A stretch of 64,000 nucleotides of DNA from Paracoccus sanguinis (GTDB lineage: Bacteria > Pseudomonadota > Alphaproteobacteria > Rhodobacterales > Rhodobacteraceae). The stretch lies in contig NZ_FNNA01000001.1 in NCBI RefSeq assembly GCF_900106665.1, forward strand, positions 682,001 through 746,000, in the 5' to 3' direction. The translations under genes were made by a program, and so were the position numbers. Under the pieces are notes generated by a model. It made no database searches. It was not told where the DNA came from and was given only the letters and a program-made list of their open reading frames with translations. Below are positions 7,161 to 15,691 of this stretch, piece by piece; positions within the stretch are counted from its first letter, which is position 1; every line of letters begins with the position of its first letter.

Positions 7161-7670
7161 ATGGCCCACTCGAAGGACACCAAGCACCGCGCACGGCAGA
7201 TGTATGTGCAGACCCGGCAGTCCCTGCCGGTCATCGCCATTTCCCTGGACGTTCCCGAGGGCACCCTGCGGCGGTGGAAGGCGGACGCTGCGGCGACCGG
7301 CGACGACTGGGACACCGCGCGGGCCGCGCAGATGGTCAAGGGCGAGGGCTTCGAGGCCGTCGTCACCTCGGCCGTCGAGGACTTCACCGTCATGTTCCAG
7401 GCGACGATGGAGGGGCTGCGCGACGACGACAAGCTGCCCCATGCCGATCGTGCCAAGCTCATGGCGTCGCTGTCGGACGCGTTCAACAAGATGATCGGTG
7501 CCGCCGGGCGCGCGAACCCGCGGCTCTCGCGCCTCGCGATCGCCACCGACGTGCTGAAGCGCTTCGCCGAGTTCGTTCATGCCGAGTTCCCGCATCACTC
7601 GGCCGTGTTCCTCGACGTGCTGGAGCCCTTCGGCCAGGAGCTGTCGAGGGCCTACAATGAAGCCCCGTGA
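7161..7670 (+). CDS. Small terminase subunit-like protein (DUF1804, Mu gp27)
   Basis: The 169-residue protein matches DUF1804, the Mu gp27-type small terminase. It starts with MAHSKDTKHRARQMYV, then a helix-turn-helix (LPVIAISLDVPEGTLRRWK, about residues 22-40) for pac-site recognition, followed by helices for oligomerisation. It overlaps the large-terminase gene by 14 bp. The pair packages phage DNA by the headful mechanism after replicative transposition. Confidence 0.85.
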   Translation: MAHSKDTKHRARQMYVQTRQSLPVIAISLDVPEGTLRRWKADAAATGDDWDTARAAQMVKGEGFEAVVTSAVEDFTVMFQATMEGLRDDDKLPHADRAKLMASLSDAFNKMIGAAGRANPRLSRLAIATDVLKRFAEFVHAEFPHHSAVFLDVLEPFGQELSRAYNEAP

Positions 7671-9309
7671 GTTCCTCGACGAGATCGCCGATCTCGCCGC
7701 CGGGTTTCGTCAGAAGATCGAGCTCGAGGTCGAGGCGTTCCCCGTCTCGGTCGCCGAAAGCCGGGCGCGCGTCGAGCGGGTGATGGCGGCCGACGGGTAT
7801 CGCTATTTCGTCGAGACCTACCTGCCGCATTACCTGGGAAAGCCGCCCTCGAAGCTGCACCTCGACCTCTACCAGGCGCTGCCGGCGATGGTCGCAGCGC
7901 CTGAGGGTCAGCACCGGCTGGTGATCGCGCCGCGGGGCTCGGCCAAGTCCACCCACATCAGCCTGGGGTTTCCGCTGTGGTGCATCGTCACCGGGCGCAA
8001 GCACTACATCGGCCTCATCATGGACGCCTTCGAGCAGGCGGCGATCATGGTCGAGGCGATCAAGGCGGAGCTCGAGGTCAACCCGCGCCTGCGGGCCGAT
8101 TTCCCGAAGATCGTGGGCGGCGGGCGCACCTGGCGCGAGGGCGTGATCGTCACGCGCAACAACATCAAGGTCGAGGGCTTCGGCACCGGGAAGAAGATCC
8201 GTGGCCGGCGGCACGGGCCATGGCGCCCTGACCTGGTCATCCTCGACGACGTTGAGAACGACGAGAACGTCGAAAGCCCGCGCCAGCGCGACAAGCTGGA
8301 GAGCTGGATCTCCAAGGCGGTCATGAAGTTGGGTCCGACCGACGGCACGATGGATGTCCTGTATGCCGGGACCGTCCTGCACTTCGACGCGGTGATCGAG
8401 CGCTTCGCCAAGAAGCCGGGCTGGCAGGTGTCCCGTTATCAGGCTGTTCTGCAGTGGCCCGACCGCATGGACCTGTGGGATCGCTGGGAAGAGCTGTACC
8501 TGAACGACGAGCCCGCCAGCGAGGCGTACTGGGACAAGAACCAGGCGGAGATGAGCCGCGGCACGCTGCTGAACTGGCCCGAGATGCACAGCCTGATCTT
8601 CCTGATGCAGGAGCGCGCCGGCGATCACGAGGCCTTCGAGAGCGAGTACCAGAACCGCCCGATCAGCGCATCGAACGCGTTCACCGACCTGCAGTACTGG
8701 GTCATGAAGAAGACGGATTGGGTGCTGTTCGGCGCGATCGACCCCTCGCTGGGCAAGGCCGCTGCCGGGCGCGATCCCTCGGCGATCCTGATCGGCGGCA
8801 TGGACCGCCTGTCGGGCGTGTTCGACGTGGTCGAAGCGTCGATCCGCAAGCGCCTGCCCGACGTCATCATCGACGATGCCATCGCCCTGCAGCGCGAGTA
8901 CCAGTGCCAGCTCTGGTTCGTGGAGAGCGTCCAGTTCCAGGAGATGCTGCGGACCGAGCTGATGAAGCAGGCAGCGCGCCAGGGCATCGCCATGCCCTGC
9001 GTGCCGATCCAGCCGATCGCCGACAAGGTGCTGCGCATCGAGCGCCTGCAGCCGCCCGTCGCCTCGGGGATGATCCGCTTCCACAGCAGCCAGCGCACGC
9101 TCATCGACCAGCTTCAGCAGTGGCCCTCGGCCGCCCATGACGACGGGCCGGACTGCCTCGAGATGCTGTGGTCGAATGCCGTGCGCTACGCCGGCGGCGC
9201 GGCTGGCGGCGGCGGACAGATCCTCACGGCCCCGGGTGGCGGGCCGAGCGGCCTTGGGGCCGGGCTGGGCAGTGGCCTGGGCGGCTTCCGTCTCGGGGGA
9301 GGTTGGTGA
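7657..9309 (+). CDS. Terminase large subunit (Mu gp28-like)
   Basis: A 550-residue packaging motor. The ATPase domain has Walker A APRGSAKST (residues 91-99) and Walker B DLVILDD (192-198). The nuclease domain starts near GAIDPSLGKAAAGRD, whose Asp is the first metal ligand, and a later acidic site lies in HDDGPDCLEML. The C-terminus is a Gly-rich tail. ATG 7657 is preferred because the protein then starts MKPREFLDEI, as in relatives; the frame is open somewhat further upstream inside the small terminase gene. It ends in TGATG with the portal gene. Confidence 0.92.
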   Translation: MKPREFLDEIADLAAGFRQKIELEVEAFPVSVAESRARVERVMAADGYRYFVETYLPHYLGKPPSKLHLDLYQALPAMVAAPEGQHRLVIAPRGSAKSTHISLGFPLWCIVTGRKHYIGLIMDAFEQAAIMVEAIKAELEVNPRLRADFPKIVGGGRTWREGVIVTRNNIKVEGFGTGKKIRGRRHGPWRPDLVILDDVENDENVESPRQRDKLESWISKAVMKLGPTDGTMDVLYAGTVLHFDAVIERFAKKPGWQVSRYQAVLQWPDRMDLWDRWEELYLNDEPASEAYWDKNQAEMSRGTLLNWPEMHSLIFLMQERAGDHEAFESEYQNRPISASNAFTDLQYWVMKKTDWVLFGAIDPSLGKAAAGRDPSAILIGGMDRLSGVFDVVEASIRKRLPDVIIDDAIALQREYQCQLWFVESVQFQEMLRTELMKQAARQGIAMPCVPIQPIADKVLRIERLQPPVASGMIRFHSSQRTLIDQLQQWPSAAHDDGPDCLEMLWSNAVRYAGGAAGGGGQILTAPGGGPSGLGAGLGSGLGGFRLGGGW

Positions 9310-10691
9310 TGGCGAAATCCCGTCGATCGAAAGGCCGTGGCGTGCCGCTCGCCCCTGTCCCCTCGCGGCAGAACCTGCCGGCCGAGGCGCGGGCGCTGAT
9401 CGCAGGCGCCCACAACGACATCACGATCCCGCTGTTCTCCAACCGCATGCGGCCCCAGGACGAGGTGCTGATCCAGCGCGGCGGGAGCCGTGGGCTCAAG
9501 ATCTACGACGACGTCGAGCGCGACCCGCGGGCCTTCGCCGCGCTGCAGAAGCGCAAGAAGACCCTGATCGCGCGCGACTGGGCCGTCGAGCCCGCCGGCG
9601 AGGACGCCCGCGACATCGAAGCGGCCGAGCTGGTGACCGACCTGCTGGGTCAGCTACCCTTCGACAGGATCTGCGAGGACCTCCTCGACGCCACGCTGAA
9701 GGGCTATGCCGTCTCCGAGATCGTCTGGGGGCGGGATGGCAGCAGGATCGTCCCCGTGGACGTGGTGAGCCACGATCCGCGGCGCTTCACCTTCGGGACG
9801 GACTGGCGCCCGCGTCTTCTGACGATGGCTGCCCCGCTGGACGGGATCGACCTGCCCGACCGCAAGTTCATCGTCCACCGGCACGGCGTGAAGGGCAACA
9901 ACCCCTTCGGCCTGGGGCTGGGATCGCGGCTGTTCTGGCCGGTGCTGTTCAAGCGCGAGGGGATCACCTTCTGGCTGCATTTCCTCGAGAAGTTTGCAGC
10001 CCCGACCGCCATCGCGCAGTCGCCCTACGGCCAGCTGAGCGAGGAGCAGAACCGGCTGCTGAACACGCTGCTCGACATCCGCGGCTCGTCGGCGGTGGTG
10101 GTGCCGGTCGGGACGGACGTGAAGTTCCTCGAGGCGGCACGGTCGGGCGCCGTGACCTACGCCGATTTCCTGGCCTACTGGGACAAGGAGATCGCGATCT
10201 GCGTCACTGGCGAGACGCTGACCACGGACATCGGCTCGAACGGATCGCGCGCAGCGTCCGAGACCCATGCGGAAATCCTCGAGCTGCTGGTGGACAGCGA
10301 TGCCGACCTTCTGTCTTCCACCCTGCGCCAGTCGCTGGTCGCATGGATCGTCGACTACAATCTGCCCGGCGCACGGGTGCCCCATGTCTGGCGCGCCCGC
10401 CCCGAGAACGAGCTCGAGACCGCCAAGGTCGGCCAGGCGAAGGCTGACACCGCCAAGGCACGCGCCGCCGCGATGCGCGACGCGCTGTCCTTCCTGGTCA
10501 ACGTCGCAGACGACACGATCGCGCTGGAGCTGCTGCCGCACCTCGCACCCGTCGAGGGGATGTCCGAGGCGGCGCTGCGCAAGCTGGTCGAGGGGCGCGC
10601 AGCGTTCAAGAGCGTGCCGGTGGCGGCGCCGATGCCTGAACCCGGGCCGCGGACCGAGCCGGACTCGCCCCCCGGCGAGGGGCAGCCATGA
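9309..10691 (+). CDS. Portal protein, DUF935 (Mu gp29-like)
   Basis: A 460-residue portal, near the family size (Mu gp29 about 510 aa). Recognisable are the early core around YDDVERDPRAFAALQKRKK, the ATLKGYAVSEIVWGRDG segment and KREGITFWLHFLEKFAAPT, typical of DUF935. It forms the dodecameric DNA gate at one capsid vertex and docks terminase. ATG 9309 lies in a TGATG overlap with terL. The C-terminal residues 435-460 are Pro-rich. It overlaps the next gene by ATGA. Confidence 0.9.
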   Translation: MAKSRRSKGRGVPLAPVPSRQNLPAEARALIAGAHNDITIPLFSNRMRPQDEVLIQRGGSRGLKIYDDVERDPRAFAALQKRKKTLIARDWAVEPAGEDARDIEAAELVTDLLGQLPFDRICEDLLDATLKGYAVSEIVWGRDGSRIVPVDVVSHDPRRFTFGTDWRPRLLTMAAPLDGIDLPDRKFIVHRHGVKGNNPFGLGLGSRLFWPVLFKREGITFWLHFLEKFAAPTAIAQSPYGQLSEEQNRLLNTLLDIRGSSAVVVPVGTDVKFLEAARSGAVTYADFLAYWDKEIAICVTGETLTTDIGSNGSRAASETHAEILELLVDSDADLLSSTLRQSLVAWIVDYNLPGARVPHVWRARPENELETAKVGQAKADTAKARAAAMRDALSFLVNVADDTIALELLPHLAPVEGMSEAALRKLVEGRAAFKSVPVAAPMPEPGPRTEPDSPPGEGQP

Positions 10692-12262
10692 AGCACGTCT
10701 GCTTTGCGGAGCCGGACGACCCGATCAGCCGGTTGACCGACCAGCTGATGGCCAGGCTTCACCCGATCTTTCGCAGACGGTTCGACCAGCTGGCGGCCGC
10801 GGTGGACCAGGACACCGCGAGCGGGGCGGGGGATCGTCTTCTGGATCTGGCCGCCAGCTGGTCGCCGAAAGCATCTGCCCATCTGCTGGGCGATGCGATG
10901 GAGCTGGCGGCTCTCCTGGGCGCTGACAGCGTGAGCGACGACGAGCCCGCCGCTCGCTTCGGGGTCGAGGCCACAGGTCAGACCTTCCGCGAGCAGGCGG
11001 AGTTCATCCGTCAGAAGCGCCCTGCGCTCACCAAGGCCTGGACGGACGCTCTGTATGGGCGCCATGACCGTGACTTCGTCGTTGCCGGGATAGCCGAGCT
11101 TGCCCCGCTCGAGGAGGTGTACAGCGCGGTCAAGAGCGCGGCCGAGACGTGGGACCGCCGGACCTTCAACCTCGAGATGGCCGAGATCATCAGAAAATAC
11201 GGGCTTTCCGACCGCGAGCCTCAAAAGTGGGGCGCGTGGCGGATGCGCACCATCTTCGAGACGAACCTGCGGACCTCCTATGCGGCCGGCCGGCTGAAGC
11301 AGATGCGCGACCCGGCGGTGCTGAAGATGCGGCCCTACTGGCAGTATCGCCACGCTGAAAACCGCCTGCCGAAGCGCCCGCGCGAGCAGCACGTCCAGTG
11401 GGATGGGCTGGTGCTGATGCACGACGATCCGTGGTGGACCGCCCATTACCCGCCCAACGACTGGCTGTGCAGCTGCGGGGTCCGAAACCTGTCCCAGCGC
11501 AACCTCGAGGCTCTGGGCAAATCCGGGCCCGACGCCGCCCCGCCGTCCCGGACGGTCCTCAAGCCTGACCCGCGAGGCGGGTTTGCCGCAGTGCCCGAAG
11601 GGATCGGTTTCGGCTGGGACTACATGCCTGGCGAGCTCTGGCAACGAGGACTGGTTCCCTCGGCCGCGCCGCCGCCGGGGGTGATCGCGTATGACGAAGA
11701 CACCGGTCCGCCGCTGCCGCTGGACGATCTGCTGGCCGCCGGACGTGACTTCAAGGGGAAGCCCGCTGCCCCTGGTGCAGAGGAAGAGGCGATCGCGGCC
11801 TTCCTCAAGCGGTTCGGCATCGGTCCGGGCGGTGTCGCCTGGCATCAGGACCAGGCCGGCAACGTCATCCCGATCTCCGAAGACCTCTTTCGCCAGCGCG
11901 ACGGGACGGGGAAGGAGGCCAAGCGCGCCCGGGGACCGTTCACCGAGATGGTCGCGGAAACGATCAGGGAGCCGGATGAGATCTGGCTCGGCGTGTCCTA
12001 CAAGGCTTCGCCCAGCGACGCCCGGGACGTGTCGAGGAAGAACAAGCACGGCGAATGGTTTCTCGACCTGCGATATATCCGGGTGGGGCGGGTCACGGAC
12101 CTGACCGGAGATGTGACCCAGATCGCGCAGACGGCGATCTTCCAGATGGGAAACCGGACTTGGGAAGCGGCCACCGCCTTCGTTCCCGACCGGAACAAGG
12201 TACCCTCACCGAGGGGCATCAAGACGAAGCGCTACGGCAGGCTGCTGTGGAAAAGAAAATGA
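10688..12262 (+). CDS. Head morphogenesis protein (Mu gpF) with C-terminal PBECR2-like nuclease fold
   Basis: A 524-residue two-part protein. Residues about 90-290 are the Phage_Mu_F/SPP1 gp7 region (TIFETNLRTSYAAGRLKQM, then HYPPNDWLCSCGVRNLSQRN with its Cys pair), a minor head protein needed for morphogenesis. Residues about 375-524 look like the PBECR2 domain (Barnase-EndoU-ColicinE5/D-RelE-like fold) known as an extension of gpF-type proteins: PDEIWLGVSYKASPSDARDV, then WFLDLRYIRVGRV. Such domains may be injected RNases or structural; activity is not shown. It overlaps the portal gene by ATGA and is followed by a hairpin. Confidence 0.85.
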   Translation: MKHVCFAEPDDPISRLTDQLMARLHPIFRRRFDQLAAAVDQDTASGAGDRLLDLAASWSPKASAHLLGDAMELAALLGADSVSDDEPAARFGVEATGQTFREQAEFIRQKRPALTKAWTDALYGRHDRDFVVAGIAELAPLEEVYSAVKSAAETWDRRTFNLEMAEIIRKYGLSDREPQKWGAWRMRTIFETNLRTSYAAGRLKQMRDPAVLKMRPYWQYRHAENRLPKRPREQHVQWDGLVLMHDDPWWTAHYPPNDWLCSCGVRNLSQRNLEALGKSGPDAAPPSRTVLKPDPRGGFAAVPEGIGFGWDYMPGELWQRGLVPSAAPPPGVIAYDEDTGPPLPLDDLLAAGRDFKGKPAAPGAEEEAIAAFLKRFGIGPGGVAWHQDQAGNVIPISEDLFRQRDGTGKEAKRARGPFTEMVAETIREPDEIWLGVSYKASPSDARDVSRKNKHGEWFLDLRYIRVGRVTDLTGDVTQIAQTAIFQMGNRTWEAATAFVPDRNKVPSPRGIKTKRYGRLLWKRK

Positions 12263-12284
12263 TGGTCAGGGTGCTCTGACCATC
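12261..12284 (+). terminator. Hairpin after gpF gene
   Basis: A 9-bp perfect inverted repeat (GATGGTCAG / CTGACCATC) with a 6-nt loop overlaps the stop codon of the gpF gene. No U-tract follows. It probably acts as a partial terminator or mRNA processing/stability element. Confidence 0.5.
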
Positions 12285-12368
12285 GTGCCAGGTCCTGTCC
12301 GGCTGGAGGCACCCCGCTCAGACCTCGGCTTTCCTTGAAAGCTGGACGATCCTGCAGGAGATTTCAAG

Positions 12369-12962
12369 ATGTCAGGTGCACGCGTTGTCTTCGATGCCAG
12401 GCTGGATGACGCCGCCGCGCGGCAGCGCCTGGCGGACCTGATCGAGCGCCTCGAGGACAAGACAGGGTTCTTGAATGACGTGGGCGACGAGCTGCTGCAC
12501 TCGACCCGCGACCGCTTCGTCAGCCAGCAGGACCCCGACGGTAAGCCGTGGAAGCCGCTCTCGAGAGCGACGATCCGGGAGCGGGAGCGCGCAGGGAAGA
12601 CGCCGATCCAGATCCTGACGCGGAACTCTTATATGCGGAGCTCGCTCAACAAGCGGGTGGACGGCGATACACTGTCGATCGGGACGCCCGTTCCCTACGG
12701 TGCGATCCACCAGCTGGGCGGCACGATCAGCCGCCCGGCTCGCGAGGGCGTCGTCTATCGGCACGTCAGCTGGAAATCCCAGAAGATGGACAACCGCTTC
12801 GCGCCGAAGAAGGGCGGCAAGGGCCAGCCGAAGGCCAACTTCGTGCAGAAGGTCGAGCGGAAGGCCTACGAGATTTCGATGCCGGCGCGTCCTTTTCTCG
12901 GGCTGTCCAAGGCCGACCAGGCCGCCATCATCAACATTGCCTCGGACTGGCTGGGGGTGTGA
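12369..12962 (+). CDS. Phage virion morphogenesis protein (Mu gpG-like)
   Basis: A 197-residue protein of the phage virion morphogenesis (Mu gpG/P2 gpS) family, a head-tail joining or tail completion factor. Hallmarks are the N-terminal RLADLIERLEDKTGFLNDVG, the DGKPWKPLSRATIRERER signature and VPYGAIHQLGGTISRPAREG, then the C-terminal MPARPFLGLSKAD. Mu gpG is 156 aa; this one has an extra basic loop around residues 130-165. SD AGGAG (12356-12360) is 8 bp before the ATG. A 106-bp gap upstream carries the gpF hairpin. Confidence 0.88.
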   Translation: MSGARVVFDARLDDAAARQRLADLIERLEDKTGFLNDVGDELLHSTRDRFVSQQDPDGKPWKPLSRATIRERERAGKTPIQILTRNSYMRSSLNKRVDGDTLSIGTPVPYGAIHQLGGTISRPAREGVVYRHVSWKSQKMDNRFAPKKGGKGQPKANFVQKVERKAYEISMPARPFLGLSKADQAAIINIASDWLGV

Positions 12963-13031
12963 ACGAAACCAGATCGCCGGGCTTGACGTCAGCAAGACCT
13001 CGAAATCCTTGCGCCACATGGGGAAATCGAT

Positions 13032-13913
13032 ATGCCAATCCCAGCAGCAGTCGCGAGGATGGTACAGAAAATGGCGGGTGCCGTACTACCGCAGGCCCAC
13101 AAGATGCGCGATGACGTGGCTCATATTGAGGTCATCATCCGAAACTCCGAGCCGATCGAACTCCTCGACTTCACGGCCTCTCTCACTGGCATTGCCCGTG
13201 AGCACGAACTGCGGCTCAAGGAAAGGTCCCCCCGGATCGAAGTCGACCAGACACGGCTGCTGATCGTCGATATCCGAAAGGGCTCGATTGTCCTCGAGCT
13301 TCTGCCCATCTTGGCGCCGATCATCTCGACGGCTGAAATGACCAACACCGCCGTCGACTTCGTGAGCCATATGAAGAGGGTCTTTGGACAGCTGAGGCAA
13401 CCTGGCGGCCGAGCTGAAGGCGCGACCACCGCTCAACTGAAAAACCTCAACGATACTGTCCAGACGGTGGCGAACGACAGTAACGGAGAGCTGTTCATTG
13501 CCGCACGATATCAGAACGGCGAGGTCATCCAGGAGCTCGTCATTAACAAGAACGAAGCGGCAATCATCAGTGAGAACGCGACATCGCAGCGCAAAGAGAT
13601 CGAGGCCACGGGAAGCGCCAAGCTGAGCCGTGTCCTCATGCGTCTTCACCAATCGAGCGTCGACGACCTGAAGGTGGGCAGAAAGACGTCCGAGAAGGGG
13701 ATTGTGGAGCGGGTCGATCTGAAGCCCAGGGCTTTGATTTATGCCTCCGACTTGGCCGGACAGCGGATCAAGGACGAGATACTCAAAGACGACGGCAATC
13801 CGTTTCAGAAGGGCTTCGTGGTCGATCTCGATGTGGAGACGGTCGGCGGCAAGCCCCGCGCTTACAGGATACTTGCCGTCCATGAGGTGATCGACCTTGA
13901 TGAGGATGACTAG
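13032..13913 (+). CDS. Unrecognised cargo (moron-like) protein in the head cluster
   Basis: A 293-residue soluble protein placed between gpG and the protease, where Mu-like phages normally have no gene of this kind. Its DNA is visibly less GC-rich than its neighbours. Residues 30-90 are beta-rich, followed by IVDIRKGSIVLELLPILAPI and a helix, then a beta-rich C-terminal half ending in an acidic DLDEDD tail. No signal peptide, transmembrane helix or catalytic motif is evident. It is flanked by non-coding DNA on both sides; a TTGACG at 12983-12988 may be a -35 element, though no good -10 follows. It may be a lysogenic-conversion or defence gene; no function can be assigned. Confidence 0.7.
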   Translation: MPIPAAVARMVQKMAGAVLPQAHKMRDDVAHIEVIIRNSEPIELLDFTASLTGIAREHELRLKERSPRIEVDQTRLLIVDIRKGSIVLELLPILAPIISTAEMTNTAVDFVSHMKRVFGQLRQPGGRAEGATTAQLKNLNDTVQTVANDSNGELFIAARYQNGEVIQELVINKNEAAIISENATSQRKEIEATGSAKLSRVLMRLHQSSVDDLKVGRKTSEKGIVERVDLKPRALIYASDLAGQRIKDEILKDDGNPFQKGFVVDLDVETVGGKPRAYRILAVHEVIDLDEDD

Positions 13914-14097
13914 TGTCGGCGAAAATCGCGCAGGAGGCCTCGGGTGCGTCTGGATGGTGCCACCGGACCAGAAAACCCGACACCCCCCGTTAATAGGCCG
14001 TTAAATCCGCGCTGCGGCGCTTCTGCCGGCAGGGTCGAGGAGTAGGCGCGCGATCCGGGCTTGATCCGACGAGCGGCAGCGGGCAGCATGTGCTCAT

Positions 14098-14120
14098 CTG
14101 GGGCCGAGGGGGCGCCCCAG
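14098..14120 (+). terminator. Hairpin directly before the head-operon late operator
   Basis: A 7-bp inverted repeat (CTGGGGC / GCCCCAG, 9-nt loop) lies 2 bp before the late-operator dyad at 14123. The 285-bp gap 13914-14198 otherwise holds no gene. The order hairpin then operator suggests that upstream transcription ends here and late head transcription restarts. Confidence 0.4.
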
Positions 14121-14122
14121 CG

Positions 14123-14137
14123 CGGACCTGATGTCCG
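14123..14137 (+). promoter_or_regulatory. Putative late-promoter operator before head operon
   Basis: CGGAC-CTGAT-GTCCG is a 5-bp-arm dyad. Its first 14 bases are identical to 5242-5255, and it starts 76 bp before the protease start codon, against 77 bp at the lysis operon. This is the counterpart of Mu promoter PI, so it is probably bound by the Mor-family activator encoded at 4843-5238. Confidence 0.6.
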
Positions 14138-14198
14138 GCGTCATGGCCGCTCCGGGTCCCGTACAGCGTGATGGACAGTTCTTGCACTGGACCATCGC

Positions 14199-15329
14199 AT
14201 GACCACCGCCCGTATCGAGGTTTTCCGCACCGGCCGCTTCACGCCCATGCAGGGCGCGCCGCTGTCGTTCACCGCGGCCGACCTCCGCGCCATCGCCGAC
14301 AGCTACGACCCCGAGACGGCGCCCGCGCCGATCGTCGTCGGCCACCCCGCCACCGATGCTCCGGCATTCGGCTGGGTGCGGGCGTTCGAGTTCGACGCCA
14401 CGGCCGACCGGCTCTACGCCGACGTGGCCGAGATGGAGCCCGCCTTCTCCGAGGCCGTGAAGGCGGGACGCTACAAGAAGGTGAGCCTCAGCTTCTTCCG
14501 CCCCGAGCACAGCGCCAACCCGATCCCCGGCACCTGGTACCCCAAGCACGTCGGGTTCCTGGGCGCCGCGGCCCCGGCGGTGTCGGGGCTGCGCAATGTG
14601 CACTTCGCCGACGACGAGGACGCCGCGGTGACCTTCACCGCCGAGTTCGGCGTCGGCGAGAGCACCTCGCGCCTTCTGCGCGGGCTGCGCGAGTTCCTGA
14701 TCGAGAAGTTCGGCCTCGCGGACGCCGACCGCGCCCTGCCGGCCATGAGCATCGAGTGGCTGGCCGACGAGGACGAGCCCCGCCGCGGCCCGGCATTCGC
14801 CGCGCCCCCCAACGTCCCCACACAACCTGTCGAGGAAGACGACATGACGCCCCCGAACGACACCCCGACCGCTGCGCCGGTGACGCCTCCGGCCTCCGAC
14901 ACCCCCGCCTTCGCCGACCGCGAGGCGGCCATCGCCGCGCGCGAAGCCGCGATGGCCGAGCGTGAGCAGGCGGTTCGCCACGCCGACCACGTCTCCTTCG
15001 CCGACGGCCTGGTGGACGGCGGCCGTCTCTTGCCCGCCAGCCGCGACCAGGTGGTGCAGCTGCTTGACGATCTGGCAGCCGTGGATGCGGCCTCCTTCTC
15101 GGCCGACGACGCCAATCCCGCCCAGCGGCTGCGCGACATTCTCGCGGCGCAGCCCAAGGTGGTGCATTTCGGCGCGGCCGAGATCGAGGACGACGCCACG
15201 CCCGCCGCGGCCTTCTCGGCCGACGGGCGCGAGGTGGCGAACGCCGACCTCCACGCCCGCGCCCTGGCCTGGCAGGCCAAGCACCCCGACACCCCGTATC
15301 TCGACGCCGTGAAAGCGGTCCAGGCTTGA
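14199..15329 (+). CDS. Phage head maturation protease/scaffold (Mu gpI-like)
   Basis: A 376-residue protein close in size to Mu gpI (361 aa). Residues 1-150 are the protease: TGRFTPMQGAPLSFTAADLR, then PAPIVVGHPATDAPAFGWV with the conserved His, and KKVSLSFFRP with the Ser typical of the gpI family. Residues about 190-215 are a Pro-rich linker. The C-terminal 161 residues, with a coiled coil (REAAIAAREAAMAEREQAV), form the scaffold and can also be made separately from ATG 14844. It assembles and matures the procapsid. It is the first gene after the second late operator. Confidence 0.88.
   Translation: MTTARIEVFRTGRFTPMQGAPLSFTAADLRAIADSYDPETAPAPIVVGHPATDAPAFGWVRAFEFDATADRLYADVAEMEPAFSEAVKAGRYKKVSLSFFRPEHSANPIPGTWYPKHVGFLGAAAPAVSGLRNVHFADDEDAAVTFTAEFGVGESTSRLLRGLREFLIEKFGLADADRALPAMSIEWLADEDEPRRGPAFAAPPNVPTQPVEEDDMTPPNDTPTAAPVTPPASDTPAFADREAAIAAREAAMAEREQAVRHADHVSFADGLVDGGRLLPASRDQVVQLLDDLAAVDAASFSADDANPAQRLRDILAAQPKVVHFGAAEIEDDATPAAAFSADGREVANADLHARALAWQAKHPDTPYLDAVKAVQA
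14844..15329 (+). CDS. Internal in-frame scaffold protein (Mu gpZ-like)
   Basis: Inside the protease gene, GAGGAAG (14832-14838) is a strong Shine-Dalgarno placed 5 bp before ATG 14844, in the same frame. Translation from it gives a 161-residue protein: Pro/Thr-rich head, coiled coil, and acidic C-terminus. Mu gene Z is made in the same way from the 3' part of gene I and supplies the scaffold in excess of the protease. The sequence signal is direct; use in vivo is inferred. Confidence 0.65.
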   Translation: MTPPNDTPTAAPVTPPASDTPAFADREAAIAAREAAMAEREQAVRHADHVSFADGLVDGGRLLPASRDQVVQLLDDLAAVDAASFSADDANPAQRLRDILAAQPKVVHFGAAEIEDDATPAAAFSADGREVANADLHARALAWQAKHPDTPYLDAVKAVQA

Positions 15330-15339
15330 GGAGCCATCC

Positions 15340-15678
15340 ATGAACCATTTCCACGACACGCTGTCGCTCACGGCCGTGGCGACCGCCCCGATCGCCGAGG
15401 GCGACCTCGTCGGGTTCAACGACGCCCCCGTGACCGCGGTCGATGCCGCTGTGAAGGGCTGGGCCCGCAACCCCGCCGCGATCGGCGAAGCGACCTCGGT
15501 CATCGCGATCGGCGCTTTCCGCTGCAGGGCCGCGGCTGCGATCACCGCCGGCCAGGTCGTCGTCTCGGGCGCCGCCGCCGGCACCGTGCAGGCGGCCGGC
15601 GCGACGCCCGCCAACCCGCTCGGCCGCGCCCTGAACACGGCCGCTGCCGGCGCCTTCGTCCTCGTCCTCGTCCGCTGA
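15340..15678 (+). CDS. Capsid decoration (cement) protein, DUF2190-like
   Basis: A 112-residue beta-rich protein between protease and capsid genes, the usual place for a head decoration protein. It contains APIAEGDLVGFND, AIGAFRCRAAAAITAGQVVV and ANPLGRALNTAAAG, typical of the DUF2190/capsid-cement beta-tulip fold. About half of its residues align without major gaps with the N-terminal 100 residues of the protein at 31088-32941, a within-phage paralogue. GAGGAG precedes the ATG. Confidence 0.8.
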   Translation: MNHFHDTLSLTAVATAPIAEGDLVGFNDAPVTAVDAAVKGWARNPAAIGEATSVIAIGAFRCRAAAAITAGQVVVSGAAAGTVQAAGATPANPLGRALNTAAAGAFVLVLVR

Positions 15679-15691
15679 AGGAACCCGGCAG

